Made by a program: the position numbers and the translations under genes. Below the pieces are notes generated by a model. The model ran no database searches. It was not told the DNA's origin and saw only the letters and a program-made list of their open reading frames with translations. Positions 27,501-36,489 of a stretch of 64,000 nt of DNA are shown piece by piece (position 1 is the stretch's first letter; every line of letters starts with the position of its first letter). The stretch is taken from positions 124,001 to 188,000 of the forward strand of contig JAFXXK010000006.1 of NCBI GenBank assembly GCA_017542305.1, given 5' to 3'. Source of the stretch: a bacterium (GTDB taxonomy: Bacteria > Cyanobacteriota > Vampirovibrionia > Gastranaerophilales > Gastranaerophilaceae).

Positions 27501-27744
27501 GCAATTTAACAATAGCTTCTGCCTGCTGATTAACCGGCAAATTGAAAACTTCAGGATGTGCATTTACAACTCGTTGAAAATCTTCAACCTTAATGGTTAC
27601 TCCTCGGTTTTTTGCAAACAGTTCAAATGCTTTAAATATATTATCTGCTGTGGTCTGTGAGGTTTGTCCGCTGACTGATGTGGTAAGCGTTGTTTGCGCA
27701 GAACCCAGTTGTATTTTATTTAATTTCAAATCCTCATTAGCCAT
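24523..27744 (-). CDS. 1073-aa protein with Thr/Ser/Ala linker and long helical body, unknown
   Basis: Residues 1-85 form a small helical head (IFKAFELFAKNRGVTI). Residues ~85-290 contain two linkers rich in Pro, Thr, Ser and Ala; within them TPASTNFFAAQSQST occurs twice (185-199 and 222-236), a coding direct repeat. Residues ~290-1040 are helical and charged, with segments such as REVEEYAL-like helices and a TDPEKAKELSDLAVKAS stretch resembling helical-repeat proteins. No signal peptide, membrane segment or enzyme motif is seen. An SD (GAGGA) precedes the ATG. It stands alone between hisS and the 222-aa gene. Likely scaffold, adhesin or exported effector; not assigned. Confidence 0.72.
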   Translation of the reverse strand: MANEDLKLNKIQLGSAQTTLTTSVSGQTSQTTADNIFKAFELFAKNRGVTIKVEDFQRVVNAHPEVFNLPVNQQAEAIVKLLTQPKAEQSTAGTVAAPTAVEPQPQNPASGTLSEDTQKQLFGAIIASLSEEELDTSIEALTEAAESLDGERQAKIMLDRILSMEDPEQQGNQTRVPETTPENGTPASTNFFAAQSQSTGSTEATASTPSTPTAPATSSAETPASTNFFAAQSQSTSSTGTTATTATTTSTEATEATATEQETESSKPTSKSATDVETSRAAKLNEDEEKWDGSLRDYYDTASFSKMNLKDQQKAIIEEYAVNKFLYGGEKPKSTKEWNNLSDEEKQKYIKSCEAEALQYINLDINDKNISAKDKSLNLQMKMLAILAANDGGDNGPMSVAKLNSLPQAQQSDIIGKHLYIKIAATPEKMSAVENSIYEKYNFVLKAVQKELESKGIQAEICEGADIKYYTTGENKQVSLGLSIKHALEEIPDENKTEEQKALSAFLDKVNPKYLEEFGSLYGSNSNLANEIINSEEYSQKYNQASNDRERAAVKMEYFYETYKDDPDFGTKLHEYVTSAIKAGDTAELYAYYSLAQAHPEAAQAMASALGDMLVVNSAFFDKLGEYGITTIEQLRELEQTDPEKAKELSDLAVKASTDDQMLAFKDTFSALQCYQTSTYTAFVGRIYDIEDPDKRDQVIRSCTEEQRIAIASNVDRAGKDRQTSILRTATEGSARVSEEAIRSGVITRMHKDNQVEGFGILQERAETLMERDQAITNLTILTGQIPQCDASNQLAMHESITNGVYEEVAVYAASNIHKYDASVQAEALKTSYATGKVAVIEAATLQVSKMDQNAVASMRKEINTQIIAMEERHSLSMIEEYALRQLKKQLGFDVDTRTPEFRSQFERYVAELKSLPKSELYRRLCNDMQSWPADMQVMFLEAIVRYCPELFQMMLDKFGIKLLTNFGQVNSATKNNILMHMLKTPSMRSEAIAYMKANPNGSYSDELKQLFDETIEDLIANGTMVEDTTTQPMSRTFKSEPTQTSAQSLADIGQKYNWNMTSDIDGNIGLVS

Positions 27745-27885
27745 ATTCTATCCTCGGTTTTTCTCTCTAAACATGTAAAAACATGGTGGGATAAGGAATT
27801 GCGCTATATACACAAAATGTTACATTTATTTACATAGTATATATTTAGTATAAATACATATACTTATTTGTTCGAAAATAGAAAT

Positions 27886-28554
27886 TTATTTACTCTCATA
27901 TCTTGAAACTGCTGATGATATTGTTGGTGCATTATTTACTGAATTTCTGCCAAAATAATCCGTAAATTCCTTTAGCGGAATAGCTGCTGCCGATGAATTA
28001 TTTGATGGCAATTTAAGCATTGCTTTAATGTTTACTCCAAAAATTTTAGGAATATAGCATAACTTGTAATTTGACATAGAATTGTTTTTCGAGACTTCTT
28101 TATATGCTAACAGATATTTCCCGTCACTTCTTTGATCCTCGCATATTGCCATTATAACTCCGGACATTACTCCCCTTCTGTTAGGTTCATCAACCCAATA
28201 ATTAAAGCCGATAGATTCATAATTTTTAGCATTATTATCTTCATTGTATCTAATAACTTTCATTGTTTCGTTCTTATCTCGATGTATCGTTGTCTGTCTA
28301 TCGCTTTGTTGAACAATTTCAGTTGCATTGACCGGTTCAAAGGTTATCGGACTTGATGCCGATGTGTTTGCGGTAGTCAGCGGGCTCATTGCTATCATTA
28401 CTATAACCGGAACACGTTTTAAATTTGAAGATGTCCGGCTGCTTCCTGCATATTCGTTATCCGAATCATCATCATATCTTTTCCCGAAAGGAATACTGTT
28501 ATTCCAAGTACTGACAGGTTTGAAACCTGTAACCGGTGTTATTGCCATTTTCAT
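27886..28554 (-). CDS. Uncharacterised 222-aa protein
   Basis: The protein starts MKMAITPVTGFKP, has a hydrophobic stretch at ~48-62 (VPVIVMIAMSPL, possibly a membrane anchor), a Ser/Thr-rich segment, and a beta-rich region (~75-180). The N-terminal style (short TPV.GFKP head, Ser/Asn-rich spacer) resembles other unknown proteins in this window such as 8645-9139. No family recognised. GGGG lies 5 bases before the ATG. Confidence 0.65.
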   Translation of the reverse strand: MKMAITPVTGFKPVSTWNNSIPFGKRYDDDSDNEYAGSSRTSSNLKRVPVIVMIAMSPLTTANTSASSPITFEPVNATEIVQQSDRQTTIHRDKNETMKVIRYNEDNNAKNYESIGFNYWVDEPNRRGVMSGVIMAICEDQRSDGKYLLAYKEVSKNNSMSNYKLCYIPKIFGVNIKAMLKLPSNNSSAAAIPLKEFTDYFGRNSVNNAPTISSAVSRYESK

Positions 28555-28612
28555 TTACCCCTATATTTAAAAACATTAATTTTATACTATTATAGTAGTT
28601 ACATATTTGATT

Positions 28613-28766
28613 TTGTCAATTGTTATATACTATTTTAATAAATGTTTACAGAAAATCCTGTTCTTGTAATCCGTTTATGTTTGTTATATCCTTATCATGT
28701 ATAAAACGTTTAGGTAGGTCGGTGTCAAATCACTGACAAATATATAAAAGAAGGAGAACAAACAAA
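28613..28766 (+). promoter_or_regulatory. fba upstream region: candidate promoter and leader hairpin
   Basis: TTGTCA (28613-28618) with a 17-bp spacer to TAATAA (28636-28641) is a possible promoter. The leader holds a 7-bp stem GTCGGTG/CACTGAC (28718-28737) and then a strong GAAGGAGA ribosome site. The hairpin has no T run after it, so attenuation is not indicated. Confidence 0.35.
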
Positions 28767-29726
28767 ATGGCTGAAAGAAAATTGGTCGGAACAAACGAAA
28801 TGTTCAAAAAAGCACTTGCAGGCGGATATGCTATCGGTGCTTACAATGTTAACAATATGGAAATTTTGCAGGGTATTGCAGAAGCTGCAGAAGAAACTCA
28901 ATCACCTATTATTTTACAGGTTTCAGCAGGTGCAAGAAAATATGCTAACCAAACATACTTAATCAAGTTGGTTGAAGCTGCATTAGCTACAACTACAGTT
29001 CCTATTGCACTTCACTTAGACCATGGTGCAGATTTTGAAATTTGTAAAGCTTGTATCGACGGCGGATTTTCATCTGTAATGATTGACGGAAGCCGTTTCC
29101 CGTTTGAAGAAAACGTAAAAGTAACTAAACAGGTTGTTGACTATGCTCACGAAAGAGGAGTTTCAGTTGAAGCTGAATTAGGTAAATTAGCAGGTGTTGA
29201 AGATGACGTTAATGTTTCTGCTAAAGATGCTAAATATACAAATGTTAAAGAAGCTGTTGAATTTGTTAAACAAACAGGCTGCGATTCTTTGGCTATCGCT
29301 ATCGGTACTTCTCACGGTGCTTACAAATTCAAAGGTGAAGCTAAATTAGACTTTGAAAGACTTAAAGAAATTAAAGATGCATTAAGAGAAGCAGGATTCG
29401 GCGATTATCCGATAGTTCTTCACGGTTCATCTTCTGTTCCGAAAGAATTCGTTGAAAAATGTAATAAATTCGGCGGAAATCTTCCTGATGCTCAGGGTGT
29501 TCCTGAAGAAATGCTTAACTACGCATCAAAACACGGTGTTGCTAAAATCAATATTGATACAGACTTGAGATTAGCAATGACTTCTACAATCAGAGAATTC
29601 TTTATTGAACATCCTGAAAAATTTGACCCGAGAGAATATATGGGACCGGGCAGAACAGCTGTTAAAGAAATGGTTATGCACAAAATGCGTGACGTTCTCG
29701 GTACAGCAGGACACGCTAACGACTAA
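28767..29726 (+). CDS. fba: Class II fructose-1,6-bisphosphate aldolase
   Basis: This zinc enzyme splits fructose-1,6-bisphosphate in glycolysis and reverses it in gluconeogenesis. The 319-residue protein has ALHLDHGAD (zinc ligand and catalytic Asp region), GTSHGAYK and the VLHGSSSVP phosphate-binding loop, and ends at a typical length. Codon use is noticeably regular and rich in GAA/AAA/GCT, as in highly expressed genes. It has its own promoter region and a strong terminator. Confidence 0.96.
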   Translation: MAERKLVGTNEMFKKALAGGYAIGAYNVNNMEILQGIAEAAEETQSPIILQVSAGARKYANQTYLIKLVEAALATTTVPIALHLDHGADFEICKACIDGGFSSVMIDGSRFPFEENVKVTKQVVDYAHERGVSVEAELGKLAGVEDDVNVSAKDAKYTNVKEAVEFVKQTGCDSLAIAIGTSHGAYKFKGEAKLDFERLKEIKDALREAGFGDYPIVLHGSSSVPKEFVEKCNKFGGNLPDAQGVPEEMLNYASKHGVAKINIDTDLRLAMTSTIREFFIEHPEKFDPREYMGPGRTAVKEMVMHKMRDVLGTAGHAND

Positions 29727-29748
29727 TTTTTAGGTCAAAACAAGTTAT

Positions 29749-29780
29749 AAAAAATCCCGTCTATACCGGCGGGATTTTTT
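29749..29780 (+). terminator. Intrinsic terminator of fba
   Basis: AAAAAATCCCG pairs with CGGGATTTTTT around a 10-nt loop, 22 bases after the stop. Confidence 0.88.
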
Positions 29781-29879
29781 ATTGGATATTGTTAAATATC
29801 TGTTTAATGAAATATTTAATTTGGTATCATTGGCTGATGTCAGAGAAATTCTCAGATATATTTTTCAATAAAGAATTCT

Positions 29880-30932
29880 TCATTTCTCAAAAAACCGGAT
29901 ATTTTTTTTTATACATTCATATATTAAATAACATGGCTTAAAAAATAAAGATATAATTATTGGATAATTGAAAATCATATAATATGTAAGTTTCACTTCA
30001 GGAATACAGTTTTTAATTTTCACCTTTTGCTCCATATTATTGATTTTTTCTTTCATAAGCTTTAAACCTTCAGACTTATCTGCAAAACTCTTAGATAAAA
30101 ATTTTGCATAATATATTAATAAATCCGTCAGTATTTTTTTTTGTGTTTCCTGCAGTTGTCCTTTGCTAAATATTTCAGGTATTTTTGATTCTACAAAATT
30201 TTCAAAAACAGATAATGAATCAAGTAAATTTTTTATGTTTTCGATTGAATATGTGTTAGTTATACTATCCGGCCTAATTCTATAAAGAAGCAAAATATCA
30301 TTCATAAAATAAATATTTTTTACTTTGTCAATTATCTTGAAAAGCATGTATAAATCCTCATATACACGTCCCTCAGGGTAACGAATATTATCCCATATTT
30401 CCCGCTTGTACAGTTTATTCCAAACGGCAAATGTAACTTTATAGTTTGCAACAAGTTCTAATGCTTCTAATCTGGTATATATACCTTCGGGTATCAATGA
30501 ATATGTTTTTTTATTTTTAAAAATTTTGTTACTTATAGTTCTATAAATGCCATGTTGAAAATTAACACAATCAACATCATTAGATAATAATGCATTTAGT
30601 GATTTTTCTATTGCTTCAGTTAAAAAAACATCATCCGAATCAAGAAAAGCAACATATTCCCCTGTCATACTATCTAATCCGGTATTTCGTGCAGTACTTA
30701 ATCCACCATTTTCTCTGTGAATTAATTTTATTCGAGAATCTTTTTGTGCAAATTCTTCACAGATTATTTCAGATCCATCATTAGAGCCATCATCTACTAC
30801 TATGATTTCCAGATTTTTATAAGTTTGATTAATTACACTATCCAATGCTTCAGCGAGATATTGCTTTACATTATAAACAGGGATAATAACACTAACTTTC
30901 GGTTTATATGTATCATTATTTGAAGATATCAT
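29880..30932 (-). CDS. Family 2 glycosyltransferase
   Basis: The 350-residue protein opens with the GT-A signature: VSVIIPVYNV, VDDGSNDGS, STARNTGLDS and AFLDSDD (DxD-type metal motif). Residues ~1-110 form the nucleotide-sugar domain; the remainder is a variable acceptor domain. The C-terminus (NYPIIISLFFKPCYLIY) is hydrophobic and may associate with the membrane. Sugar donor and product cannot be told. It lies 34 bp downstream of the 209-aa gene, same strand; likely envelope polysaccharide synthesis. Confidence 0.92.
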   Translation of the reverse strand: MISSNNDTYKPKVSVIIPVYNVKQYLAEALDSVINQTYKNLEIIVVDDGSNDGSEIICEEFAQKDSRIKLIHRENGGLSTARNTGLDSMTGEYVAFLDSDDVFLTEAIEKSLNALLSNDVDCVNFQHGIYRTISNKIFKNKKTYSLIPEGIYTRLEALELVANYKVTFAVWNKLYKREIWDNIRYPEGRVYEDLYMLFKIIDKVKNIYFMNDILLLYRIRPDSITNTYSIENIKNLLDSLSVFENFVESKIPEIFSKGQLQETQKKILTDLLIYYAKFLSKSFADKSEGLKLMKEKINNMEQKVKIKNCIPEVKLTYYMIFNYPIIISLFFKPCYLIYECIKKNIRFFEK

Positions 30933-30966
30933 TTACTCTTTATACTTCCATCTTTAAGTTAAATTT

Positions 30967-31596
30967 TTATACGCAAAGCTCAATAGTATTCGGATTTTTT
31001 ATAAAATCTATGACATTAAGACCTTTAAATTCCGAAAGAGTTTTAATATTGTCTGAATTTTTGGAATTTTCTTTTGCCAAAATTGCTCCGATAATTGCTT
31101 CAAGCTCTGACATCGGCATCATGTTTACCGGTAAATCAATGCCCCACTCGTTGGTTAGTGCCTGTTGTAAAAATTTGCAGTCTGCGGGTGAACGCTCTTT
31201 AAAGCAGGAGTTTAAATGCATACTTTGTCTTGTGATATAAAGTTCAAATCTGCTTACGGGTATACCTTGTTCCGAAAGTGATTTGAAGTATTCGCTACCT
31301 CTTGCAGAATATCTTTGAGTCCAGTTATCTATATTCGGCATATTCGGATTTGTTGATACAAGCTGATATGGTTTTGATAATACTCGCCATTTCCCGTTCA
31401 GCATTGTTCTGTCCCATGGCAGAGCTACGCATATTTCAGAGTTTTTGAGTGAAGAAAAATTATCAAAAAAGAATATAATATCATTCATTTTATATAATTT
31501 ATCTATTAAGATAAAATTACCGTTTTCTTCCATTACCGCAACCCCGGTATCCAATGCCGAACCGGAAGTCAGTGATAATCCTATGTAGTATTTCAT
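30967..31596 (-). CDS. Uncharacterised 209-aa protein, possibly RNase H-like fold (DUF429-like)
   Basis: The start YIGLSLTSGSALDTGVAV resembles the first strand of DUF429/RNase H-fold proteins, and VALPWDRT and a late PMSELEAIIGAILA helix fit that architecture, but the similarity is short. No signal peptide. It lies 53 bp downstream of map and 34 bp upstream of the glycosyltransferase gene, same strand. Function unknown. Confidence 0.6.
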   Translation of the reverse strand: MKYYIGLSLTSGSALDTGVAVMEENGNFILIDKLYKMNDIIFFFDNFSSLKNSEICVALPWDRTMLNGKWRVLSKPYQLVSTNPNMPNIDNWTQRYSARGSEYFKSLSEQGIPVSRFELYITRQSMHLNSCFKERSPADCKFLQQALTNEWGIDLPVNMMPMSELEAIIGAILAKENSKNSDNIKTLSEFKGLNVIDFIKNPNTIELCV

Positions 31597-31649
31597 AATA
31601 AAATTCTCCGTTTGTCTTGTATTTTACAAGAGAAGTCTTAATGGATTAT

Positions 31650-32402
31650 TTATTCCATTAATTTTGTCATAATTTGCGGTCCGTCATCAGTGGCAACTAC
31701 TGTATGTTCAAAGTGAGCGGACGGGGCATTGTCTCTTGTGCTTACAGTCCATTCATCTGAAGCAACAACAACCTCATCACAACCTCTGTTTAACATAGGT
31801 TCAATTGCAATAGCATAACCTGATTTAATCAGTGTCTTATCTCCTACTCTGTAGTTGTATAAGAAAGGTTCTTCATGCATAACTCTGCCGACACCGTGTC
31901 CGCCGTATTGTCTTACAATTCCGTACCCGTATTTTACGGCTACGTCTTCGACTGCTCCGGAAATATCGTCAAGTACGTTTCCGGGACGCATTTTTTCAAT
32001 ACCTGCGTATAGAGCTTCTTCGGTTGCTTTCATCAAACGCTGATTTTCTTCGCTGATGTTTCCGACAGCATAAGACCATGCACTGTCACCTACAAGTCCT
32101 CTGTAGGTGGCTCCTACATCTATTGCAATAATATCGCCGTCTTTTAAAACCACGTTTTCCGACGGAATACCATGGACAACCTGCTCGTTAATTGAAGTGC
32201 AAATACAAGCAGGGAAACCGTTATATCCCAAGAATGTAGGGAAAGCCCGATTGTCCTTGATAACTTTCATTGCAATAGAATCAAGTTCTTTGGTGCTGAT
32301 TCCGGGTTCTACAACTTCTTTCATTTTCTGATGTACCAAAGCAACAATATGCCCTGCATGGCGCATCAGTTTTATTTCTTCTCTTGATTTTCTTTTAATC
32401 AT
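31650..32402 (-). CDS. map: Methionine aminopeptidase, type I
   Basis: It removes the N-terminal Met from new proteins. The 250-residue protein has the five metal ligands of the family: IDVGATYRGL (Asp), GDSAWSY (Asp), GGHGVGR (His), EPML (Glu) and FEHTV (Glu). Size is normal for type I. It overlaps the end of adk by 8 bases, the usual adk-map pairing. Confidence 0.96.
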   Translation of the reverse strand: MIKRKSREEIKLMRHAGHIVALVHQKMKEVVEPGISTKELDSIAMKVIKDNRAFPTFLGYNGFPACICTSINEQVVHGIPSENVVLKDGDIIAIDVGATYRGLVGDSAWSYAVGNISEENQRLMKATEEALYAGIEKMRPGNVLDDISGAVEDVAVKYGYGIVRQYGGHGVGRVMHEEPFLYNYRVGDKTLIKSGYAIAIEPMLNRGCDEVVVASDEWTVSTRDNAPSAHFEHTVVATDDGPQIMTKLME

Positions 32403-33054
32403 TTACTGCCTTCAATAGTCTTTCCCATACTTCTGAAATATCACCGTTTGCGTTTATTGTCTTCAAAACGCCTCTTGATTTATAGTAATCAATAAGCGGT
32501 GCGGTTTCTTTGAAGTATGTATCAAATCTTTCCTGCGCAATTTCTCTTGTATCATCTTTTCTTTGGGTTAATTTTTCTCCGCATTTATCGCAAATACCGT
32601 CAACTTTAGGAGCTTTTGATTTAAGGTTGTATATTTCTCCGCATTTTGGGCAGGAGCGGCGGTTAACAATTCTTTCTATAAGCATATCTGTGTCTATATC
32701 AAAATAAATTGCTTTAAAACTTGTTTTTTGATTCCCGTTTATTGAGTCGTTAATCCCGGTTAAAGCATCAGCCTGTTCAAGACTTCTGGGGTACCCGTCA
32801 AGGATATAACCGTTTTTGCAGTCATCCTGAGATAATCTGTTTTTAATGATTTTTGCAACTAATGTTACGGGTACGAGATGTCCTTCATCAATATATAGTT
32901 TAGCTTCTTTCCCGGCATCCGTATTTGCTGCAATTTCTGCTCTCAATAAAGAACCTGTATCAATATGCGGAAAATGTAAATGTTCTGCGAGCATTGTTGT
33001 TTGTGTTCCTTTTCCGCAAGCCGGAGGTCCTAAGAATATAAGCTCTTTTTTCAT
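32395..33054 (-). CDS. adk: Adenylate kinase (zinc-binding lid)
   Basis: Adk equilibrates ATP + AMP with 2 ADP. With the start at 33054 the protein has 219 residues: P-loop LGPPACGKGTQ, LDGYPRS, and a lid carrying CPKC and CDKC, the four-cysteine zinc site common in Gram-positive and some other lineages. The upstream in-frame extension to 33120 precedes the ribosome site and is not conserved-looking. It is followed by map with an 8-base overlap. Confidence 0.96.
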   Translation of the reverse strand: MKKELIFLGPPACGKGTQTTMLAEHLHFPHIDTGSLLRAEIAANTDAGKEAKLYIDEGHLVPVTLVAKIIKNRLSQDDCKNGYILDGYPRSLEQADALTGINDSINGNQKTSFKAIYFDIDTDMLIERIVNRRSCPKCGEIYNLKSKAPKVDGICDKCGEKLTQRKDDTREIAQERFDTYFKETAPLIDYYKSRGVLKTINANGDISEVWERLLKAVND

Positions 33055-33321
33055 ATTGGGACTTTCTCCTCTGTGTTTATCTTCCGAAACTATAATACTA
33101 CAGGAAAAAAACAAATTCAATCAGGTTTAAAAAGTTTATTTTATAAAATTTTATCATTGAGGTTATATTGTCTTTGACTTTTCATAAAAAATCGTTAATG
33201 CATGGGCAGGTAGTTCGTATTAAATTTACATTTTCTTATACTGCAAATGTATGATTTTTTGCGAGATTACAAACATTATTTATAAAAAGCGGTTACAATA
33301 AAATGTAGAGGAGGTATAAAA

Positions 33322-33660
33322 ATGTCAAGTTATATTCCGAAATATGATTTACAAAGCAGAATTTCAGGCTCAAAAATCGCTCCGGGATTTGGCGGAATAC
33401 CTTCGGCACGTCTGGACAGCATTGATAACAAAAAAACAGCAGATTTCAGGACTGTTTTTGAGGGGATGGTTGATAACTTAAATCAGGAACTTAATGCGCC
33501 GGACGACCTGTTAAAAGACGTTATGTCGGGAAACAAAAATGTTGATGTACATGATGTAATGATTGCAATGTCAAAATCAGAAATCAGTATTAATGTTGCA
33601 ACAACAGCGGTAGGTAAAGTAATTCAGGCATACGATAAAATAATGCAAATTCAGGTATAG
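33322..33660 (+). CDS. fliE: Flagellar hook-basal body protein FliE
   Basis: FliE links the MS ring to the rod and is one of the first substrates of the flagellar export gate. The 112-residue protein has the family core in its second half (DVMIAMSKSEISINVATTAVGKVIQAYDKIM, given here only by position ~75-108). A strong AGAGGAGG site precedes the ATG. It begins a plus-strand operon of five genes; the 200 bp before it hold no gene and weak -10/-35 candidates. Next gene starts 36 bases later. Confidence 0.9.
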   Translation: MSSYIPKYDLQSRISGSKIAPGFGGIPSARLDSIDNKKTADFRTVFEGMVDNLNQELNAPDDLLKDVMSGNKNVDVHDVMIAMSKSEISINVATTAVGKVIQAYDKIMQIQV

Positions 33661-33696
33661 TGTAAAGTGTAAAATTAATCAACAGACGGGGATAAA

Positions 33697-35373
33697 ATGG
33701 AACAACTTCAAAAGTTAATGGAAAATAAACCTTTATTTTACGGGATAATAGCTGTAGCCCTGATAATCATACTGGCTATATTTATTGGGATAGGCTCATC
33801 CGTAAGTTCCGGCAAAAATAAGCCTGCCGGAGTTGAAGCTGAGGTTAAATTAAAGACTGATGTTGATTTGTTAACTACGGATAATATAGGTAAGGCTATT
33901 GAGATACAGGCATTACTGGCAAGATACGGTATTGCTGTTTCCCGTTCATTAGACGGTACAAAGTCAAGATTATATTTAAAAGCCGGAGATTGTGTTACAA
34001 CAGGTAAAAAATGTACCAATATTCAGCGTGATGAAGCTTTATTGCAAATAGTTCAGAGCGGACTTGTTGATCAGAATGTCGGGTTGGAAATCTTTGATAA
34101 AGGTGATTTTACATCAACAAAAGAAGATAAAAAAATCAGATTAACCCGTGCGGTTAACGGTGAGCTTTCAAGATTAATCAGAAAAATTAAACCGATTGAG
34201 AATGCTTCTGTATTTATTTCAATTCCAGAGCAGACATTGTTCACTTCTCAGCAAAAACCTGTTACCGCAACAGTACAGGTTGTAATTCCGACAGACCAGA
34301 AACTCGATCAGTTAAAAGTTAAAGCTATTACAAATCTGTTATTGGGAAGTGTTTCGGGATTGGAAGCGGAAAATATTGCAATTACCGATACAAACGGTAA
34401 TGTTTACCATAGTGTAATGAATGCTTCCGATGAATTGCTTGCCAAGATAGAAGAAAATGATAAATATATGCAGCAGAAAGTTATGCAGCAATTAGACAGA
34501 CTCATAGGAAAAGGTAATTATGTAGTTACCGTAAGTACATTCCTGAGGGAAACTCCTGCAGAAAAATTCAGTACTACTTATGACCCGAACAGCAAAACTT
34601 CTGTTGCGGAACAATCGTTTACCGAAGGTTTGGGTGATCAAACCGAAGATAATAATTCGGCAACAAATGCAGTTAGTGTTTATTTGCCGAACGGAATGGC
34701 AAATGCAAACAACAATTCAAGTCAGAACAGAAGTTACTCACGTTCTGCAACTGAAACTCAGTACGGTGTAAGTAAGACTGAAATGAATGAATACTTAAGA
34801 GCCGGAATGGTTGAAGATGTTTCTGTTGCTGTTACGTTGGAACGTTCTGCTCTTCCTGCTGATGTGACATTACAAGAAATAAGACAGCTTGTAGCAAGAG
34901 CGGCAGGTCCGAAAGTTAATGCGGCAAATGTTTCTATAGCATTTTCCGATACGGTTGATCCTTATCTTGCCGCAGGCAGACAGGCTAACCTGCCAAAACC
35001 TGATGAAAGCGGTAATCCGTGGTGGCTTGCGGTTGCGTTAAGTGCAATCGGTTTGATAATCGTATTCCGTGCAGTATCCGGTAAAGTTCGTCAGCTTCAG
35101 GAGGAAAATGCAATTGAAGTCGAAAGATTAAGACAGAAAGAATCCGAACAAGACAGAGAACTCAGCGATGTCAATATGCGTACTGCACAGCTGGCTGACA
35201 GACAATCAGAACTCGCTCAGGGATTACTTGAACAGCAGCAGAGAGAATATATCGGCGAAAGAAGCGAAGCGGATATGCTTGCAGCTCTTGAAGGATTATC
35301 CTCTACTCTTGCCCATACCGACGGTGAGCTTGCCGGTGAAAGTATAAAGAGTTGGATTGAAAATAACGGTTAG
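33697..35373 (+). CDS. fliF: Flagellar MS-ring protein FliF
   Basis: FliF forms the MS ring in the inner membrane, the base for the flagellar motor and export gate. The 558-residue protein has two membrane segments (about 14-34 and 442-460), a periplasmic region of YscJ/FliF type between them (VNGELSRLIRKIKPIENASVF near 150-170), and a C-terminal cytoplasmic tail rich in Gln/Glu. A Ser/Asn-rich insert sits near 315-360. FliF of other bacteria ends with a FliG-binding motif; here the tail is charged and helical and not obviously that motif. Confidence 0.93.
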   Translation: MEQLQKLMENKPLFYGIIAVALIIILAIFIGIGSSVSSGKNKPAGVEAEVKLKTDVDLLTTDNIGKAIEIQALLARYGIAVSRSLDGTKSRLYLKAGDCVTTGKKCTNIQRDEALLQIVQSGLVDQNVGLEIFDKGDFTSTKEDKKIRLTRAVNGELSRLIRKIKPIENASVFISIPEQTLFTSQQKPVTATVQVVIPTDQKLDQLKVKAITNLLLGSVSGLEAENIAITDTNGNVYHSVMNASDELLAKIEENDKYMQQKVMQQLDRLIGKGNYVVTVSTFLRETPAEKFSTTYDPNSKTSVAEQSFTEGLGDQTEDNNSATNAVSVYLPNGMANANNNSSQNRSYSRSATETQYGVSKTEMNEYLRAGMVEDVSVAVTLERSALPADVTLQEIRQLVARAAGPKVNAANVSIAFSDTVDPYLAAGRQANLPKPDESGNPWWLAVALSAIGLIIVFRAVSGKVRQLQEENAIEVERLRQKESEQDRELSDVNMRTAQLADRQSELAQGLLEQQQREYIGERSEADMLAALEGLSSTLAHTDGELAGESIKSWIENNG

Positions 35374-35400
35374 TAACTTAAAAGGGGAAAGTAATACAAT

Positions 35401-36477
35401 ATGACAATAAAAGATTTTGATTATAAAGGATTTGCGGAAAATCTTGCAGGACAGGCAGCAGACTTGGTTCCAAAGGAATTTAATGATGCCGAGAAAGAAT
35501 ACGTCACAAATACCCTTTTAAACTTTTCAACAATAGCAGGTGAAGCATTATATCAAGATCCTGACAATTTAGGATTTAACGTTGATCAGGCTACGATGAT
35601 TACTCAGATTATTGCCGAATGGTCTTTCCATAAATCGGTTGATTTGATTCGTTCGGGGATTCCGCAGCAGTTTTGGGATCCTATTATGCAAAAGATTGCA
35701 TTTACAATATTTGAGATTTCAAAACAGACTTTTAAACAGGGATTGCCGCAGGATCAAATACTTCAGTTAATTGAACACCATGTTAAAAAGACATATTTGG
35801 ACAGTATTGCGGAATTAAAAGAAAAAGGCTATATCGACGAAGGGCTTATGGAAAAGGCGGCAGCACAATCAAATATAGATGCCGTAATGCAGCAGATGGA
35901 AAATTCCGGGGAAGTTCAGCTTCCTCAGCAAGAACAAGGGCAGCAGGCTCAGGTTCCGGCGGCTCAGGAAGCTCAGGTTCCGGCAGCTCCCGGACAAACT
36001 GCTCCTCCGGCTCCGGTTCAGGCTCAGCCTGCGAATATTCAAAATGTTACAAGTATTAAATATGAACCGCCAAAACTGTTAAAACTTGTTACTGTTGCAA
36101 TGCTGCTGAAACGAATGGAGGATGAAGATCAGGTTCAGGAAATTCTTGAATGTTTCGATCAGACTGATGCGGGTACCGTTATCAGATATATGTATACAGA
36201 CGGCATTGAGGGAGAAATGAACCCTAACATGACCTCAAGATTTCTTGATGAAATTGCAAAAACTTTACCGGAAGCAACTGAAGTAAGTAAAAAGCAATTA
36301 ATAAAACGTGTTCAGGATTCTGTGGACGCTATCGGAAGAAATATTATGGAACGTAAACTTCAGCTCGAACGTCATAAAGTCCGACAGTTCGTATTTAACG
36401 CAGTTGAAGGGGAATATTATAAAATTTCACCAAGAATTGCAAATATTATTGCCCGATACCTCGAAAGTATTGTATAA
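35401..36477 (+). CDS. Unrecognised protein in the fliG position
   Basis: The 358-residue protein lies where fliG is normally found, between fliF and fliH, but I cannot recognise the FliG armadillo domains or charged C-terminal motor helix. Residues 1-165 are helical; 166-215 is a Pro/Gln/Ala linker (QVPAAQEAQVPAAP); 220-358 is another helical domain (LLKRMEDEDQVQEILECF). It may be a highly divergent FliG or a novel C-ring/adapter replacement. Gaps to its neighbours are 27 and 12 bases, so it is cotranscribed. Confidence 0.75.
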   Translation: MTIKDFDYKGFAENLAGQAADLVPKEFNDAEKEYVTNTLLNFSTIAGEALYQDPDNLGFNVDQATMITQIIAEWSFHKSVDLIRSGIPQQFWDPIMQKIAFTIFEISKQTFKQGLPQDQILQLIEHHVKKTYLDSIAELKEKGYIDEGLMEKAAAQSNIDAVMQQMENSGEVQLPQQEQGQQAQVPAAQEAQVPAAPGQTAPPAPVQAQPANIQNVTSIKYEPPKLLKLVTVAMLLKRMEDEDQVQEILECFDQTDAGTVIRYMYTDGIEGEMNPNMTSRFLDEIAKTLPEATEVSKKQLIKRVQDSVDAIGRNIMERKLQLERHKVRQFVFNAVEGEYYKISPRIANIIARYLESIV

Positions 36478-36489
36478 TATTTTTAAATC

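Noticed and set aside
26892-27563. Gln/Leu-rich minus-strand frames within the 1073-aa gene
   Set aside because: Frame-shifted reading of the Thr/Ser/Pro linker codons in the same strand; no start site.
28718-28737. Riboswitch or attenuator in the fba leader
   Set aside because: Only one short stem is present, with no T run or recognisable aptamer.
35401-36477. Naming this gene fliG
   Set aside because: Position alone fits; no FliG motif is visible, so it is left unnamed.
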